Source: Boswellia sacra
Lineage: Eukaryota; Streptophyta; Magnoliopsida; Sapindales; Burseraceae
Assembly: GCA_013180625.2 (NCBI GenBank)
Contig: SNVD02016032.1
Location: 60,274 to 124,273 of the forward strand
Length of the DNA: 64,000 bases
Direction: 5' to 3'
The stretch's first letter is position 1, and each line of letters begins with the position of its first letter. Shown here piece after piece: positions 33,005-44,715 of this stretch. A program made the translations under genes and the position numbers. The notes below the pieces were generated by a model. It was not told the DNA's origin. It saw nothing but the letters and a program-made list of their open reading frames with translations, and ran no database searches.

Positions 33005-33506
33005 AGGCTTTTTACGGCGGTTTCATGACCGTCGCAAATAAAAATCGTAGCAAACATATGCGGCGGTTTAAAGTTCGACGTAAAAAAATTTTTACGGCGG
33101 TTTGAATGTTCGACGTAAAAAATTTTTATACGGCGGTTCTATGTTCGACGAAAAAAACTTGTTTACGGCGGTCAAGCTGTTCGACGTAAAAACTTTTTAT
33201 GCGGCGGTTCTAATATTCGACGAAAAAAACTTTTTACGGCGGTTAAAATGTTCGACGCAAGAAATTTATCTACAGCGGTTTAAAACCGCCGTAAAAGGGT
33301 GTGACAAATACAAACGCAATTTCGTTGTGTTTTTTTACGTCGAACATGGAAACCGCAGTATAAATTTTTTTTACGGCAGACAAAAACCGCCGTAAATCCT
33401 TTTACTGTGGTTGCTTTTACGGCAGACGGAAATCGCCGTATAACCGCCGTAAAAGATTATTTACGACGGTTTTTGTCCGCCGTAAATAGTGTATTCTATT
33501 GTAGTG
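33005..33506 (+). repeat. CACTA-1 right subterminal repeat array and terminus
   Basis: At least six units of about 36 bp, (T)ACGGCGGTT....GTTCGACGTAAAAA, in the same orientation between about 33057 and 33260. Inverted CGGCGGTTT/AAACCGCCG words follow to 33490, then ATTCTATTGTAGTG. The array is denser than on the left end. Confidence 0.92.
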
Positions 33507-34730
33507 TCTATTTGACTTGATTTTCAAGATGGTTAGGGCAATTCTTTACCCTCTTGCTTCCTTTCTTTCCCAAGATGAATGGGCAACTCTTTGTCCTTTA
33601 CTTCTTTTTGCTTCTCAAGATGAATGGGTAATTCTTTACCCCTTGTATAAAAAGTTTAGTATCGTCTTGGGGAATTTCTTCATCCAACTTCAAAGGGATT
33701 ATTCCTCCTTATTTGTAGACATCCATGCTAGACAAAATGGCTAACTCCATATATCGTACTTTTTTACTGTTGGTGACAAAGTTGCTTCTTTGATACCCTT
33801 AATTGAAACTATTGATAGATTTTCTTCTTTCTAACACGTTTTCAAAGACCCAACATCCTTCGATAACAAGTTGAAATACTGAATGTAAGTTGTGTATCAA
33901 TTTAATTCACATTGAAGTTCCTCAAAGATTTCTCAAATTCAATAGCTCAATGGTAATGCATTGACATCGTGATTGTTCATAATTTCGACTTTAAGCCAGA
34001 ATTGCTTCATTCAAGATTCTTCTCGTGTGTGTGTATAGCCAATCATACTTCAATTGTTGAAACTCAGATAGCTTTATGCAAATAGAAACTAGTGATCAAT
34101 CTCTAAAGATAGAAAGACTACCATAAGCTCGTTTTTCACACCATTTTTCACTAATGTAGGCTCATCACAACATTAAGGATCATTAGGGCTTTATCAAGCT
34201 TGTACTGATAGGCTAGGGTCCAGGTATGATAAAGGAAACTATATGGTTATTTTACCCATAGTCATACAACTATTCTAGGTTTTAAGTGAGAGCATCAACT
34301 TCTTCCCTTTGTCCCTCCAAACTTTGAGTTTTCACCCACTATGTTTGCTTTGCTTTTGATTTTGAGTGCCTACACCCCTACACTTTACGCGTAATAAGAT
34401 TAGCACTCTTCTTTTGTTTTTCTTTGTTTTTCTTTTTTTTTTTCTTCGAGCTAAAAATTGTACAAAAACTTGTCAACTTCCTTTCATTCTCCCATAAGCT
34501 GTGGCTTTCAATGCTCTTTTTTAGAATTTTCATATGCTACAAGTGAAGGGTGCTATGTAATGAAAATTTTTCTAGTGTTAGGATAAATTTTATGGTTTGA
34601 TTAGAAAAAAAAAGCTTGATTAGGCTCAGTGAGGTATCCTAGTGACACTGTAATAAGCGTAGGTTTGCTTGAAAGGCTCAATCAATCCAAAGAAGGCCTA
34701 AATCACTTTCGTTATGTTGTAACATCCAGG
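33507..34730. other. Right flank of CACTA-1: about 50-bp repeats, then nothing recognisable
   Basis: Three imperfect units with CAAGATG.ATGGG.AATTCTTTACC (33520-33650) continue a unit also present left of CACTA-1 (27620-27647), confirming that one locus was split. Beyond 33650 I see no gene or domain. Confidence 0.6.
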
Positions 34731-35099
34731 ATTTCGCCTCGAGTGGTGATTGAATAGGTTCTAGAGTCTTGTAAGATCTCAACATCAAGCTTTATTCATA
34801 TAAAGTTTCTCTAAGTGGTACTAAGTTCCATATTCATGACTACTGTGCTGAAATGATTGAAGAATCAAGAATAAAACTCATCTAACAAAAAGAGTCAATA
34901 ATGCAAACAACAAAATCTCATGTATTACCAAAAGTTTATTTCCAATAAGTATCATGATTTTATCAATGATCATCAAAAGAATATAAAACTCTTGTATCAT
35001 TCTTAAGACAAAGCATTTCAAAACATCATTATTCTCTCTCTAAATTAGGAATTCTTCCATTATCAATCAAGTCTTTTATCGAGCATGCACTTATGCATC

Positions 35100-35430
35100 A
35101 TCATTGCTCGATCTGTTGGATTAGTCATACTGCTTTTGATTTTCATTGTTGCTTCTCCTCTGTCTGGCCTTCAAATCTTCTATTTGGATGCCCGAATCAT
35201 ACAAATCTTCAAAAGTTTTTGATTGGGAAGCCCTCCAGTCTATCACTGAAAAGGTATAGGCTCCATTAATCACCATGTGGACCTACTCCTCTTCTACAAG
35301 CCTGGTGGTCATCTTGGCAACTTTGGCTCTCCAACAGACTAGATACTCTCAAAAGGTCTTGTTGGGCTTTTAACAAGTTATCTCCAAATCCCTCAAGTTT
35401 ACTGCCATTACGAATTATTCGGATAATTCC
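35100..35430 (-). pseudogene. Tat gag middle segment, out of order
   Basis: On the minus strand, LRDLEIT..KPNKTF, CWRAKVAKMTTRLVEEE and KTFEDLYDSGIQIEDLKARQ are in the style of the Tat capsid region (FREY..RWRELAA.. and F.DL...G.RIE). It lies downstream of the protease segment, whereas a normal Tat element has capsid upstream of the zinc region and protease. The junction is near 35420. Confidence 0.65.
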
Positions 35431-36740
35431 TCCCATGTAAGGTATTTCTCCCATTTTCACGCTTAGAGCAGCTGGTACAATAGTTAAGGCTGCATGAATA
35501 CTTATAATCTCTCAATCCATGTTGAATCAAATCTTCAGATGTAAAGTGAAAGGGACTTCACTTAGCAGATAGAGCCATGCTCATCCCAATGTGATAGCAA
35601 ATATGATTGGAATGTCGACGACTGTCATGACTTTGATTAGCCCAGTCTTCACTAGGCTTTGAAAATTCCTATGGCACTTTTCTTCGAATAATCATAAGCT
35701 CTGTTCACCATCTCACAAGGATCAAGTTCGTCTTCATTAACCCCATACTTGTGCAATATCTTCATAGGCACAACATCCATGGCGGACCCGCCATCTACCA
35801 TAATGCAAGGATATGTTTTCCCACTAATTTTCACAGTGATAAACAATGGTCTGTTATGATTCTTTCCTTTGAAAGGTAGATATTTACCGATAAAGGTGAT
35901 TATACCCTTTTTTTTAACCCCCTTGGGTTCTCCTCTAGTTAAGGCAGTCAACATTTCACTAGTAGTAGCAGCCATTGATATCTCTACCTCTGCCAAAGCC
36001 TTCACCATGGCTTATCTATGCTTTTGGGATGATATAAGCAAATCCCAAATGCTAGCATTTGCTTAAGTCTTCTTCAGTTACTTGATCACTTGATCCTCTT
36101 CTTCCTTGGCAACTTCTTTGCCCTTCTCAATTGTCTTTTTAGTTGGTTTCTCCTTTCTTTCTCATGGTACAATCTACCACTCTTTGTCACTCCTTGGACA
36201 TTCTTTTTCTCACCCCTAAGTGTTTACCCCTCATGTATTTCTTCCTCAACTCTCAACTCTTTTCTTCGTTACTACTAAAGTCAGCCCAAAAGTTTGGAAG
36301 GGTCTTGACTTTAAGGATGTCATCCCAAATCCCTATAACTCTTACCTCCTTACACCATCTAGGCAAGCTCTTTCTCCTCACAAAACTCTCAACTCGCTTC
36401 CCTTTCCTAGCTTCGCTACCCTTCTTCACCTTGAGTCTTCGAGGTCGTGAGCCCTTTCTAACCCCTTTTCTAGCTATCCACTTCTAACTAAAGGCACTTT
36501 AACTTTTTCTTTTTCTTCTTTTTGTGGCTTCTCCTCCTTTTAATCATTGAGGCACAAAAATTCAGGTTCTAGGCTTCGCTTGACTCTCTTCACTGTAATA
36601 TTAGTCCATCCACCCTTCTTGGTATGAATCTTGGCTTCTAAAGGAATGGGCTTATCTTCCATCCTCTCTATGATCTCTTTAGGCTCTTCTTCTTTGGGTT
36701 CTTTGACCTTGGGCTCCTTAGGCTTGGGTTTTTTCTTCAA
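35431..36740 (-). pseudogene. Tat gag-protease linker and aspartic protease
   Basis: Frame 35652-36008 contains ITFIGKYLPFKGKNHNRPLF, then IMVDGGSAMDVVPMKILHKY, with D-G-G-S at the protease active site, and NEDELDPCEMVNRAYD. Upstream (36540-36740) is an acidic/basic linker PKEEEPKEIIERMED and KRVKRSLEPEFLCLND also found at 40300-40500. A GVTKSGRLYHEK motif of the Tat linker lies antisense under 36143-36200. REIPYMG-like residues follow at 35430-35460. Several stops separate the parts. Confidence 0.82.
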
Positions 36741-36959
36741 GACCCCTTTCTAATGGATTGTTCAAGCTTGGATTTCTCCCTTCTTTTGGCCCTCTTGGCC
36801 CTGCTCAATCCACTTTCTTCTAAAGAGCTCATGACTTACTCCAGACCCAATCATGTTGGTCATTGGAGGAGGTATCCAGCTATGATTGGATAATGGGTTT
36901 CTTCTTGTGTTGGGTTCTTGCAATTTTGGGTTGGGAATCTAGCCTTTATCAATCAAGTC

Positions 36960-37450
36960 TTAGATCTCATGGTGGAGGCGATGACATTTGTCGATAACAT
37001 GGCCAGTTAATTGGTGAAAAGCATAATATTCATGATGCTTATGATTGGCTGGACGAGGATTATGAAAAGGTTTTGATGCTAGAGGGAGTAACACTGATTG
37101 GGCAGGAATTTCATCGAAAACTTTGGACAAAGGTCGTCCCAATTGACTAAGCTTCCTTGGATGATTTGTTAACCCATTGGGTTGATTCAGGCTTCCTTGA
37201 ATAGCCAAAGTTTGTGATGATCAAAGTGGCATTGAAGTTGAAGCAAGTCTTTGGGCAAACAACTCCTTCAACTGGGCCACTTGGTGCTTTAGAGCTTCCA
37301 TGCTCGTACTCATCTTACTGATCCTCTTGTATTGGTTGACTATTGCAGTTGTAGTTAGCTTAGCTACTTCTTTCAAAATCTCAATGATTTGAGTCCCTCA
37401 TTATCCTATTTCTTCATTTTGGTTGGCCATCTCATCTATTTCAAGCTATG
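36960..37450 (-). pseudogene. Tat gag C-terminus with altered zinc motif
   Basis: Frame 36960-37208 ends YYAFHQLTGHVIDKCHRLHH. Tat gag normally has Y-C-x-(F/Y)-H-x4-G-H-x4-C at this place; the first cysteine is tyrosine here. The residues before it (VFDEIPAQSVLLPLASKPFH) are a proline-rich linker. The N-terminal capsid is not readable beyond about 37450. Confidence 0.75.
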
Positions 37451-38189
37451 ATGGCTACAAAATAAAGGTGTTAATGTCATGCATGCATGCATGATATGAT
37501 GCATGCTCATATAAGGGCATAGACACACTTTCAGCCTTCCAACCTTTGTCCTCCTACACACGTGAGGTCAAGCCTCTTTTCCTAGGATCTTAGGCTTCAT
37601 TCCCAAGACATCATCATGGGATGTGGGAATGCAAGATTCTCTCTCCTAATTCTAACATTCATGTTGATGTTGGATTCTTCATGATTATCATAACATGGTT
37701 TTTCAAAACGTCATGATAATCTTAACTCATGGCACATGTTCCCATTTTATTCTTATGGGTGACTTCACATGTGGCATTTGTTCATGATTCCATGAGGTTT
37801 GAGTTGATGTTATTCTAATCACGGGGAATTTACATCCATAGACATGCTATTCAACATGGGTTCTGGATATTCATCATATTGGAAATTTCTAGAGTCGTCT
37901 ATATAAGCTTGAGTCTCAAGGGTCCAATGATCTGGGCTCCTTCGAACGAGAGATGCCCCCTTGAGCCGATCTCTTTTTATACCAATTCAACAGTATGTCC
38001 TCAAAGGTGGTGACACCAACATGAGTTGTTTAGGGGTCAAATCGAGACAAAGACTTCTCATGCCAATGCCACACGACTAGTTTTAGGCAATTGCTGCTTA
38101 TTATGTGTAAAAGTGTAGTGATGCAAGGACTCATTATACCAACACAAGATATTAGAATTCGGTATTCCCATCGGAATCAACTTCTCTTA
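37451..38189. other. Tat leader, no gene seen
   Basis: Untranslated region between PBS and gag of the minus-strand Tat element. Contains a short (GCAT)n run near 37480. Confidence 0.55.
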
Positions 38190-38207
38190 TCCTCAGTGGA
38201 GTCGCCA
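38190..38207 (-). other. Primer binding site, Tat type
   Basis: Minus strand TGGCGACTCCACTGAGGA, the form seen in Tat/Ogre elements (tRNA-Arg type by established family knowledge), directly adjoining the LTR. Confidence 0.85.
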
Positions 38208-38208
38208 C

Positions 38209-40197
38209 TGTGAATGGGGCTTTCATCCCGCCAGAGCGTTTGCGACCAAAACACTGTGTCAAAGCCTCTTTTGAGACTTAAGGGAACACGAACGAGCCAT
38301 GAGCACGTCTCAAGAAAAGAGTCGCCACCCAATTATTCAATTGGGAATGAATGAGGGCAATATGCTCCCTCGCTTTGGGACCTAAACTACCCTCATCCCA
38401 TTATAGATGGGTTCGAAAAGTTAGGTACGAGCCTTTCGACTCACCCAGATATAAATTCGGCCTCCACTTGGGAAATACCAAATAGGAATAGCTCTTGTTG
38501 TTACTTAGTCCACTTAAGTAGTTCATTTTATGTACACATTCTCATTTTTATCTTCATTAAATTTATAAGGCGATTATTCAATCAAAACAGTAATATATTC
38601 ATACAAAAAAAGAGGGAGAAGAATATATTACATTTCCATCATATATGGGGGAAGGGGAAAGGATTACAACAATTGTTATTCAATAATAAAAATATTCCAA
38701 ACATTCATATACATTCGAAACTCAATAAATGATGAATTCCTTACCAACATATGTGAGTCTATTCAACATCTATTAAGCTTCTTACATGTCCATTCAAACA
38801 AAGTTTCCTAAGGCATTTGTTCTTAGTGATGGTCCCTCACCATCAATGTGAGTCTCTCACCACTAATGTGATTCCACCAACACTTCAGGGCATCATACAA
38901 ATACACCTCTTAATATTTAAGCGCCATACATTCATAAATCATGCGAAGCCATAATCTAATATCATGACATTCTAGCCTAGATTTTGATAAATTCTATTAT
39001 GGCAATTCTACCTATTGCTTATTGTAGCATAATTCACATCAATTATCATGGCATTTTCTAGCCTAACATAGCATTCATGGCAGATTCTAGCCTAATCATA
39101 GCATTTCTAGCCTAATTCAAACAATTGAAATCAATCATAGCTATTTTATCTTAAACAAGACATTCAAGGGCAAAATGGTGCTATTTTCTAGCATTCATCA
39201 AAGCAAGTAAATTTTCCTAGCATGATTCTAATCATATGCTCTTAAGCATGATTCTAAACATGTTCTCCTAGTCATGATTCTAAGCATTTGCAAAGGAAGT
39301 AAATTCTTAAACATGATTCAAAAAAATGAAGGATTGCAAACTTTCCTCAACACGCTTATGCATCTTGCAAAACAAATTGGGCTAGTACAATTCATAAGAA
39401 CCCTAGACATTCTCCTAAGCATAAAATTAGACTCTAAACATGCTTTTTCTGGGCAAGAAAAATAAAAGAGAAAATGGGAGGGAGGAGAGAATTATGCTCT
39501 CAAGACGTACTCTTTCCAGGTTTAGAGCAATAAAACGCCTAAAAAAATATTTATACTGGAAAAAACTTCTCGAATTCTCGAGTGTGTTTTCAAGAGGAAG
39601 AAAGATGATTGTATTCGATAATTGGTGTGTCTTACAAATTGAGACGAGGGGGGGTTTATATAGGAGAGGGGTGAAATGAAAAAGGAAGAAATAAAACAGA
39701 AAAGGAAGGTTCTTAATGCTAATTTCTGTAAATAAACCAAGAAGGGCCGGCCGGCCATCTTCAAATAGTTGGGCAGCTATCTGATAGTTGGTCGGCCATC
39801 ACCCAACAATCGAGCAACTGTCAGATGGTCTGGCAGCTCTTTGATGGCCGATCGGCCAATATCTCTTCGACCTTTTTCCATTTTTATCATCCTTCGATGC
39901 AATCCCTTCAGACCTTTGTTCCTTCAATTGCATATAACTTCTTAGATTCAACTCCATTTGAGATTCGTAAATTTTTATGAAAACTAGACGTCCGTAGCTT
40001 CGCAACAGTATATGACTCATTATCATATTCCTCTTGGATTAATTTATGTGAATTTTCAAAATCACATGTCAGTTTTCGAGGCTCTTCACCAGCTCCTTCT
40101 CATCCTTCTCTTCTTGACTCTCAAGGGCATTTTCATCATTTTTTTGCTTGATATTCATATTCTTTCATCATTGAGCCTAAAAAATTCAGTGTCTACA
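38209..40197 (-). repeat. 5' LTR of the minus-strand Tat element
   Basis: About 2 kb. On the minus strand it begins TGTAGACACTGAATTTTTTA and ends CCCCATTCACA next to the PBS. The outer end abuts plus-strand Tat gag sequence at 40198. No partner LTR was found in the window. Confidence 0.82.
39655..39662 (-). promoter_or_regulatory. TATA box in the Tat LTR
   Basis: Minus strand TATATAAA in CTCCTATATAAACCC, about 540 bp from the LTR start. It is the likely U3 promoter. Confidence 0.65.
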
Positions 40198-40896
40198 ACT
40201 CCTTTAAAGAAAGTAGATTGAGCAGGGCCAAGAGATCCAAAAGAAGAGAGAAGTCCAAGCTTGAACAACAAGAAGGATCCACTAGTAAGGTGGCCACGAA
40301 GAAAAAGCCTAAGATTGAAAAAACCTAAGGTTGAAGAGCCCAATGAAGAAGGGCCCAGAGAGATCATTGAAAGGATGAAAGACGAGTCCATTCTTTTGGC
40401 AACCAAGATCTACACTGAGAAAGGTGTATGGATCAATATTGCAGTAAAGGGAGTCAAGCGAAGCTTAGAATCTGAATTTGTGTGCCTCAATGACCATGAG
40501 GAAGAAGAACAACAAAAAACATATGAAGAGGAAGTTGAGGTGGAGAATGAAGAAGCATCTGCCAAGGAAAAGTCCACATCATGAGTGCCTTTGCCAATAA
40601 ATGGATGGCTAGAAAATGGGTTAGAAGAGGGCCAGCACCTAGAAGACTCAAAGTAAAGAAGGGTAGCAAAGCTAGGAAAGGGAAGCGAATTGAGAACCTT
40701 GTAAGAAGAGAGAGCTTACCTAGAAGGTGCAAAGAAGTGAGAGTTATAGGTATTTGGGATGACATTCTTAAAGTTAAGACGCTTCCAAAATTTTGGGCTG
40801 ACTTTAGTAGTGATGAAGAAGACAGAGTGAGAGTCAAGGGAGAAACACTTAAGGGCGAGAGTGAGAACGTTCAAGGAGTGACAAGGAGTGGGAGAT
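40198..40896 (+). pseudogene. Tat gag-protease linker (plus copy)
   Basis: Frames 40261-40584 and 40581-40910 resemble the minus-strand copy (EEGPREIIERMKDE, KGVKRSLESEFVCLND). The second frame ends in FWADFSSDEE and GVTRSGR, the Tat motif preceding protease. The reading breaks at 40896, where Athila inserted, and its partner resumes at 52120. Confidence 0.8.
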
Positions 40897-42257
40897 TGAT
40901 GAACACTTAAATATGCATGTTTAATAAGAGTTTAGTTCATCATATTGCATTAATAGTGTCATTAAATTCCTCAACTTAAGCATATTTGTAGCATTTGCAT
41001 CTTTGGAATTAATTTCTCTTAATTTTGGTTTTGTTACAGGTTCGGTAAAATGGGCATAACTCCCTATTTATAGATCAGAATGGTGCAATTCTTAATGTTT
41101 TGGAAAGCTGATTCAATTGTCTACAAGATTGCATTTCACAAGCATCATCAAATTTGGGCTCTTAGTGGACCAAAATTGGGCTTGAAATGAACCCATCTAT
41201 AGTCTCGGCCCAGTCTGACCAGGCCTCAGTATTTGGACCGTATCTCTCAAAATACGTATCCAAATTGTGCAAATCAATATATTCTAGAAAGATGAGAGAA
41301 ATATCTACAACTTTCATGAAGACATGTGATTAAAATTCACAACATTTCGATGTCAAAATTGATGGTCAAAGTCGATGCCTAATGATCCCAATTGTCAAAG
41401 ATATTTACAACTAACATTTGACAATTATGCCCTTGTAATTTGACAAGTTTGCCCCTGGATGTATCTATAAATAGAGGTGCCTTGTGATCCATTAGGGCAT
41501 CTTGGCCTTGGCTGGAACATTTTGGCTTTGGCTAGGATCTTGTATTGTGTTTTGTGTGTTTATGTTATTAATGAATTTCCTTTTTCTTACATTGTATTTT
41601 CTTTCTATTATAATGTTCTTCTAATTTCTCTTTTGCTAAGGTGAAAGGGTGAAAACCTTGATATGAGAATAAGAATTCTCTAACCCTTAATATGTGCTTA
41701 ATAATCTTAATCTTATAATGTTTATTCAATATGATTTATATTTAATTTCTTAATCAATCTTGACACCACTCGTAAAGTGGTGGTCTTGATCCATTGTCGA
41801 CAATCCTGGCACATCAAATGCTTGGATCCTTTCTAGATGTCGTATGGTTCTTCCTTACCGACATGAATCTAGTTAGGAACCTTGATTTGTTGTAGACATA
41901 TGGATTGGCACATTGGATGCTTGAACCCATTTACAAGTAGTGGTATAAATATTGGTAATGAAACAAATATAATTCATATAACTAAAATGGGTTTTTATCC
42001 TTATTCGAAATATCAAAGGCGGATCCCCTAACCTTAGCTCATTATTATGTGTTAATTCTCTTCTTTATTATATTTTTTTTGATTCTCTTATCTATTGTTG
42101 ATATTATCTTGCTCCTTTGAATCATCCATATCATATTTGCTTAGCTTATAATTTGTAGCGCTAAAATCCCCCTTCCTCGTGGATCGACCCCGGTCTCACC
42201 GGGTTTTATTACTTCGACACTCCTATACTTGGAGACAATCCTTTTTCGGATGTGTCA
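40897..42257 (+). repeat. Athila 5' LTR
   Basis: 1361 bp. TATA-like CTATAAATAG lies at 41465-41474. Aligns with 50728-52119 over its length with roughly 20-30 substitutions by eye and a few indels, mostly near its 3' end. Confidence 0.95.
41465..41474 (+). promoter_or_regulatory. TATA box of the Athila LTR
   Basis: CTATAAATAG, about 570 bp into the LTR, conserved in the 3' LTR at about 51295-51304. It would start the genomic transcript. Confidence 0.7.
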
Positions 42258-42263
42258 AGTTTT

Positions 42264-42280
42264 TGGCGCCGTTGCCGGGG
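42264..42280 (+). other. Athila primer binding site
   Basis: TGGCGCCGTTGCCGGGG six bases inside the 5' LTR, complementary to plant tRNA-Asp 3' end; the usual Athila PBS. Confidence 0.95.
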
Positions 42281-42413
42281 AAGGTAAAAATTGGCGTGCA
42301 AAATTGTAAGTGTTCTCTTTTCTCATCTTAGATCTTTTTTATTTTTTTGTGTGTTCACTTTTCTTCTCTTTCTTCTCTCTTTCCTTGCATGAAAATTTGG
42401 TCACGAACATCTA

Positions 42414-43800
42414 GTGGTAGACTTGTTAGAAAAATCATCACTCCTTAGAAAACATGGCCGACAATCATGTGAAATATTCACGGATGAAGGGGACAACCGT
42501 TCGCAACAAAATGATCAAAACCAACGAAGAACCCTCAGAGACTACATGAATCCGGTAAGGACTAGTGCACCATCTTGTGTAGTTTCTCCTCCAGATTCAA
42601 TCCATTTCAATTTCAAACCAAGTTTTTTTCGACTTCTACCCACTTTTCATGGCCTTGACATGGAGAACCCATATTCGCACTTGAAACTCTTTGAAGAGGT
42701 ATGTAGCTCCTACACTGACCCAAATTGTAGCATAAACACCATTAGATTAAAGCTTTTTCCTTTTCTTTAAAAGATAAAGCTAGAACATGGCTACAAAATT
42801 TGAGGTCGAATTCCATCAGTTCATGGGATGAGATGAAACAACAATTTTTGAAAAAATTTTTTCCTACCCATAGAACAAATTCTCTTAAAAGACAAATTTC
42901 TGATTTCTCTCAAAACAAGGGGAAACCCTTTTACCAATGTTGGGATAGGTATAAGGAACTACTTAATACCTGTCCTCACCATGGTTTGAAACTTGGAGAA
43001 TAGTTGCACACTTCTATGAAGGGTTAACACCTCAAGATAGGCAACTAGTAGAATTAATGTGTAATGGAGAATTTAAAGAAAAAGACCCTGAGGAAGCACT
43101 TGACTTCCTAGATTCCTTGGCAGAAAAGGCACAAAATTGGGACACTGCTGGCACCTATGAGGTACCAAGCAAGACCCCAACCTCGACATCCAATAGAGGT
43201 ATTTACAACCTTAGGGAAGACCATGACCTTCAAGCCAAATATGCATCCCTAGCTAGAAAAGTCGAGGCTTTAGAAATGAAAAAGAGGGTCAATTAAATCT
43301 ATTCAAGAAAATGTCTGTAACATTTGTGATGACAATGACCATTCTACTGATGATTGCCCAACTTTGCCTGCCTTTAGGAATGTCCTCCATGAGCAAGCCA
43401 ATGCCTTGAACACTTTCAAAAGGCCAAATCACAATCCATACTCACAAACCTACAATCCTGGTTGGAGAAATCATCCAAATTTTAGTTGGAAAAAAATGAA
43501 ATCATGCACAATCTTCACAAGTCCCTTTTCAAACACGACAAAATTTTCAAAATTCTCATGATCATGCATATGCTCCTCCTCCTAGGAATGACTTTGAAGA
43601 AACATTGCATTCATTCATTACAAAGCAAGAGACTTTCAATAGTCAAACTGCTCAAACATTAGCAAATTTGTCAGAAACTCTTGCAAAATTTGCATCTACA
43701 TTTAGCATCCAAGAGAAGGGAAAATTTCCTTCTCAAACATTGCAAAACCCCAAAGATCAATCTAACTCAAATGCAGGGAGTTTCAAGTAACCATATTTTG
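42414..43800 (+). pseudogene. Athila gag
   Basis: Three main frames. 42414-42770: RRTLRDYMNPVRTSAPSCVV, FHGLDMENPYSHL and INTIRLKLFPF. 42800-43003: SSWDEMKQQFLKKFFPTHRT and CWDRYKELLNTCPHHG. 43057-43296: MCNGEFKEKDPEEALDFLDS and AENAQNWDT-like residues. An intact CCHC knuckle CNICDDNDHSTDDC is at 43316-43357, just past a TAA. 43364-43790 is the variable C-terminus. Two frameshifts and at least one stop disrupt it. Confidence 0.9.
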
Positions 43801-43951
43801 ACCAAGCCAAGTCAGTCATGACCCTTCGCAATGGTAAGGTTGTTGAAAACACATTCCTAACCCTTGTGAGAAAGAAGAAGAATCGATCTCTAAAGGGCAG
43901 GAAGAGGTTGCCAAACCAACACCTAGCGAAGAGGAAACCATATCCTCATCT

Positions 43952-44530
43952 GTGCCTCCATTTCCTCAAGCATTAGCCACACAAAAGAAGCCAACTCACA
44001 ATTCTGAAATCTTTGAAATTTTCAAACAGGTAAAGGTCAACATTCCCTTGCTTGATGTGATCAAACAGGTACCTTCTTATGCAAAATTTTTGAAAGACTT
44101 GTGCACTGTGAAAAGAAAACTGAATGTGAAAAAGAAGGCCTTTCTAGCCGAGCAAGTAAGTGCTATTCTTCAAAATAATAATACAGTGAAATATAAGGAT
44201 CCAGGTTGTCCTACAATTTCATGTGTTATTGGAGACCATAAAATTGAACAAGCTTTACTTGATCTTGGTGCTAGTGTGAATTTGCTTCCATACTCAGTTT
44301 TCAAAAACTCAATCTAGGTGAGTTAAAACCGACTTCTGTGACTCTTTTTGCTTGCTGATAGATCAATTAAAGTACCAAGAGGAGTAGTAGAAGATGTATT
44401 AGTTCAAGTCATAAATTCATTTACCCAGTGGATTTTATCGTCTTGGACACACAACCAGTGGAAGTAAGCAATTCAATTCCTGTTATTTTAGGGCGTCCAT
44501 TTCTAGCTACTTCTAATGCTTGATTAATTG
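43952..44530 (+). pseudogene. Athila aspartic protease
   Basis: Frame 43952-44317 includes IPLLDVIKQVPSYAKFLKDL, then the active site ALLDLGASVNLLPYSVF; DLGA is the normal Athila form. The frame is lost at about 44320; [17 protein letters not shown] and [13 protein letters not shown] residues are readable to about 44515. Confidence 0.88.
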
Positions 44531-44715
44531 CAGGAATGGAGTCATGAAGCTATCATTTGGGAACATGACATTGGAACTTAATGTTTTTAATATGTGCAAA
44601 CAACCAAATGAAGAAGAAGATGAAATTGATAAGGCCAATGTATTGAATCTATTGTGGAAGATCACATCCAAAAAGGGAGTTCTTCTGACCCTTTGGAAAT
44701 TCATTAGAATCAAGT

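Larger units (their letters stand above)
27648..33506 (+). mobile_element. CACTA (En/Spm) transposon 1
   Basis: Begins CACTACAAGAAT and ends ATTCTATTGTAGTG, inverted ends of the CACTA superfamily, flanked by the 3-bp TSD TCT (27645-27647 and 33507-33509). Both ends carry GC-rich subterminal repeats built on CGGCGGTTT. It encodes a spliced TNPA-like protein (30735-32420) with stops but shows no TNPD (DDE transposase), so it is non-autonomous. It sits inside the minisatellite part of a Tat fragment and is younger than that fragment. Confidence 0.95.
34731..40197 (-). mobile_element. Ty3/gypsy Tat retrotransposon, minus strand, 5' part
   Basis: Minus-strand order from 40197 downwards: LTR (38209-40197), PBS (38190-38207), leader, gag zinc region, gag-protease linker, protease, then a break into a second gag segment. 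RT, RNase H and integrase are missing. Its protease and linker closely resemble the plus-strand Tat element (52120-53080), so the two are the same family. Confidence 0.83.

Noticed and set aside
33005..33300. CRISPR-like array
   Set aside because: Regular repeats with short AT-rich spacers, but in a plant CACTA terminus; the spacers are not unique and the motif is the usual subterminal repeat.
36090..36487. Plus-strand ORFs at the Tat linker
   Set aside because: Antisense shadow; the minus strand holds the recognisable Tat linker and protease.
37475..37505. GCATGCATGCATG run as an RY regulatory element
   Set aside because: Simple tandem tetranucleotide in the leader of a dead retrotransposon, no gene near it on the correct side.
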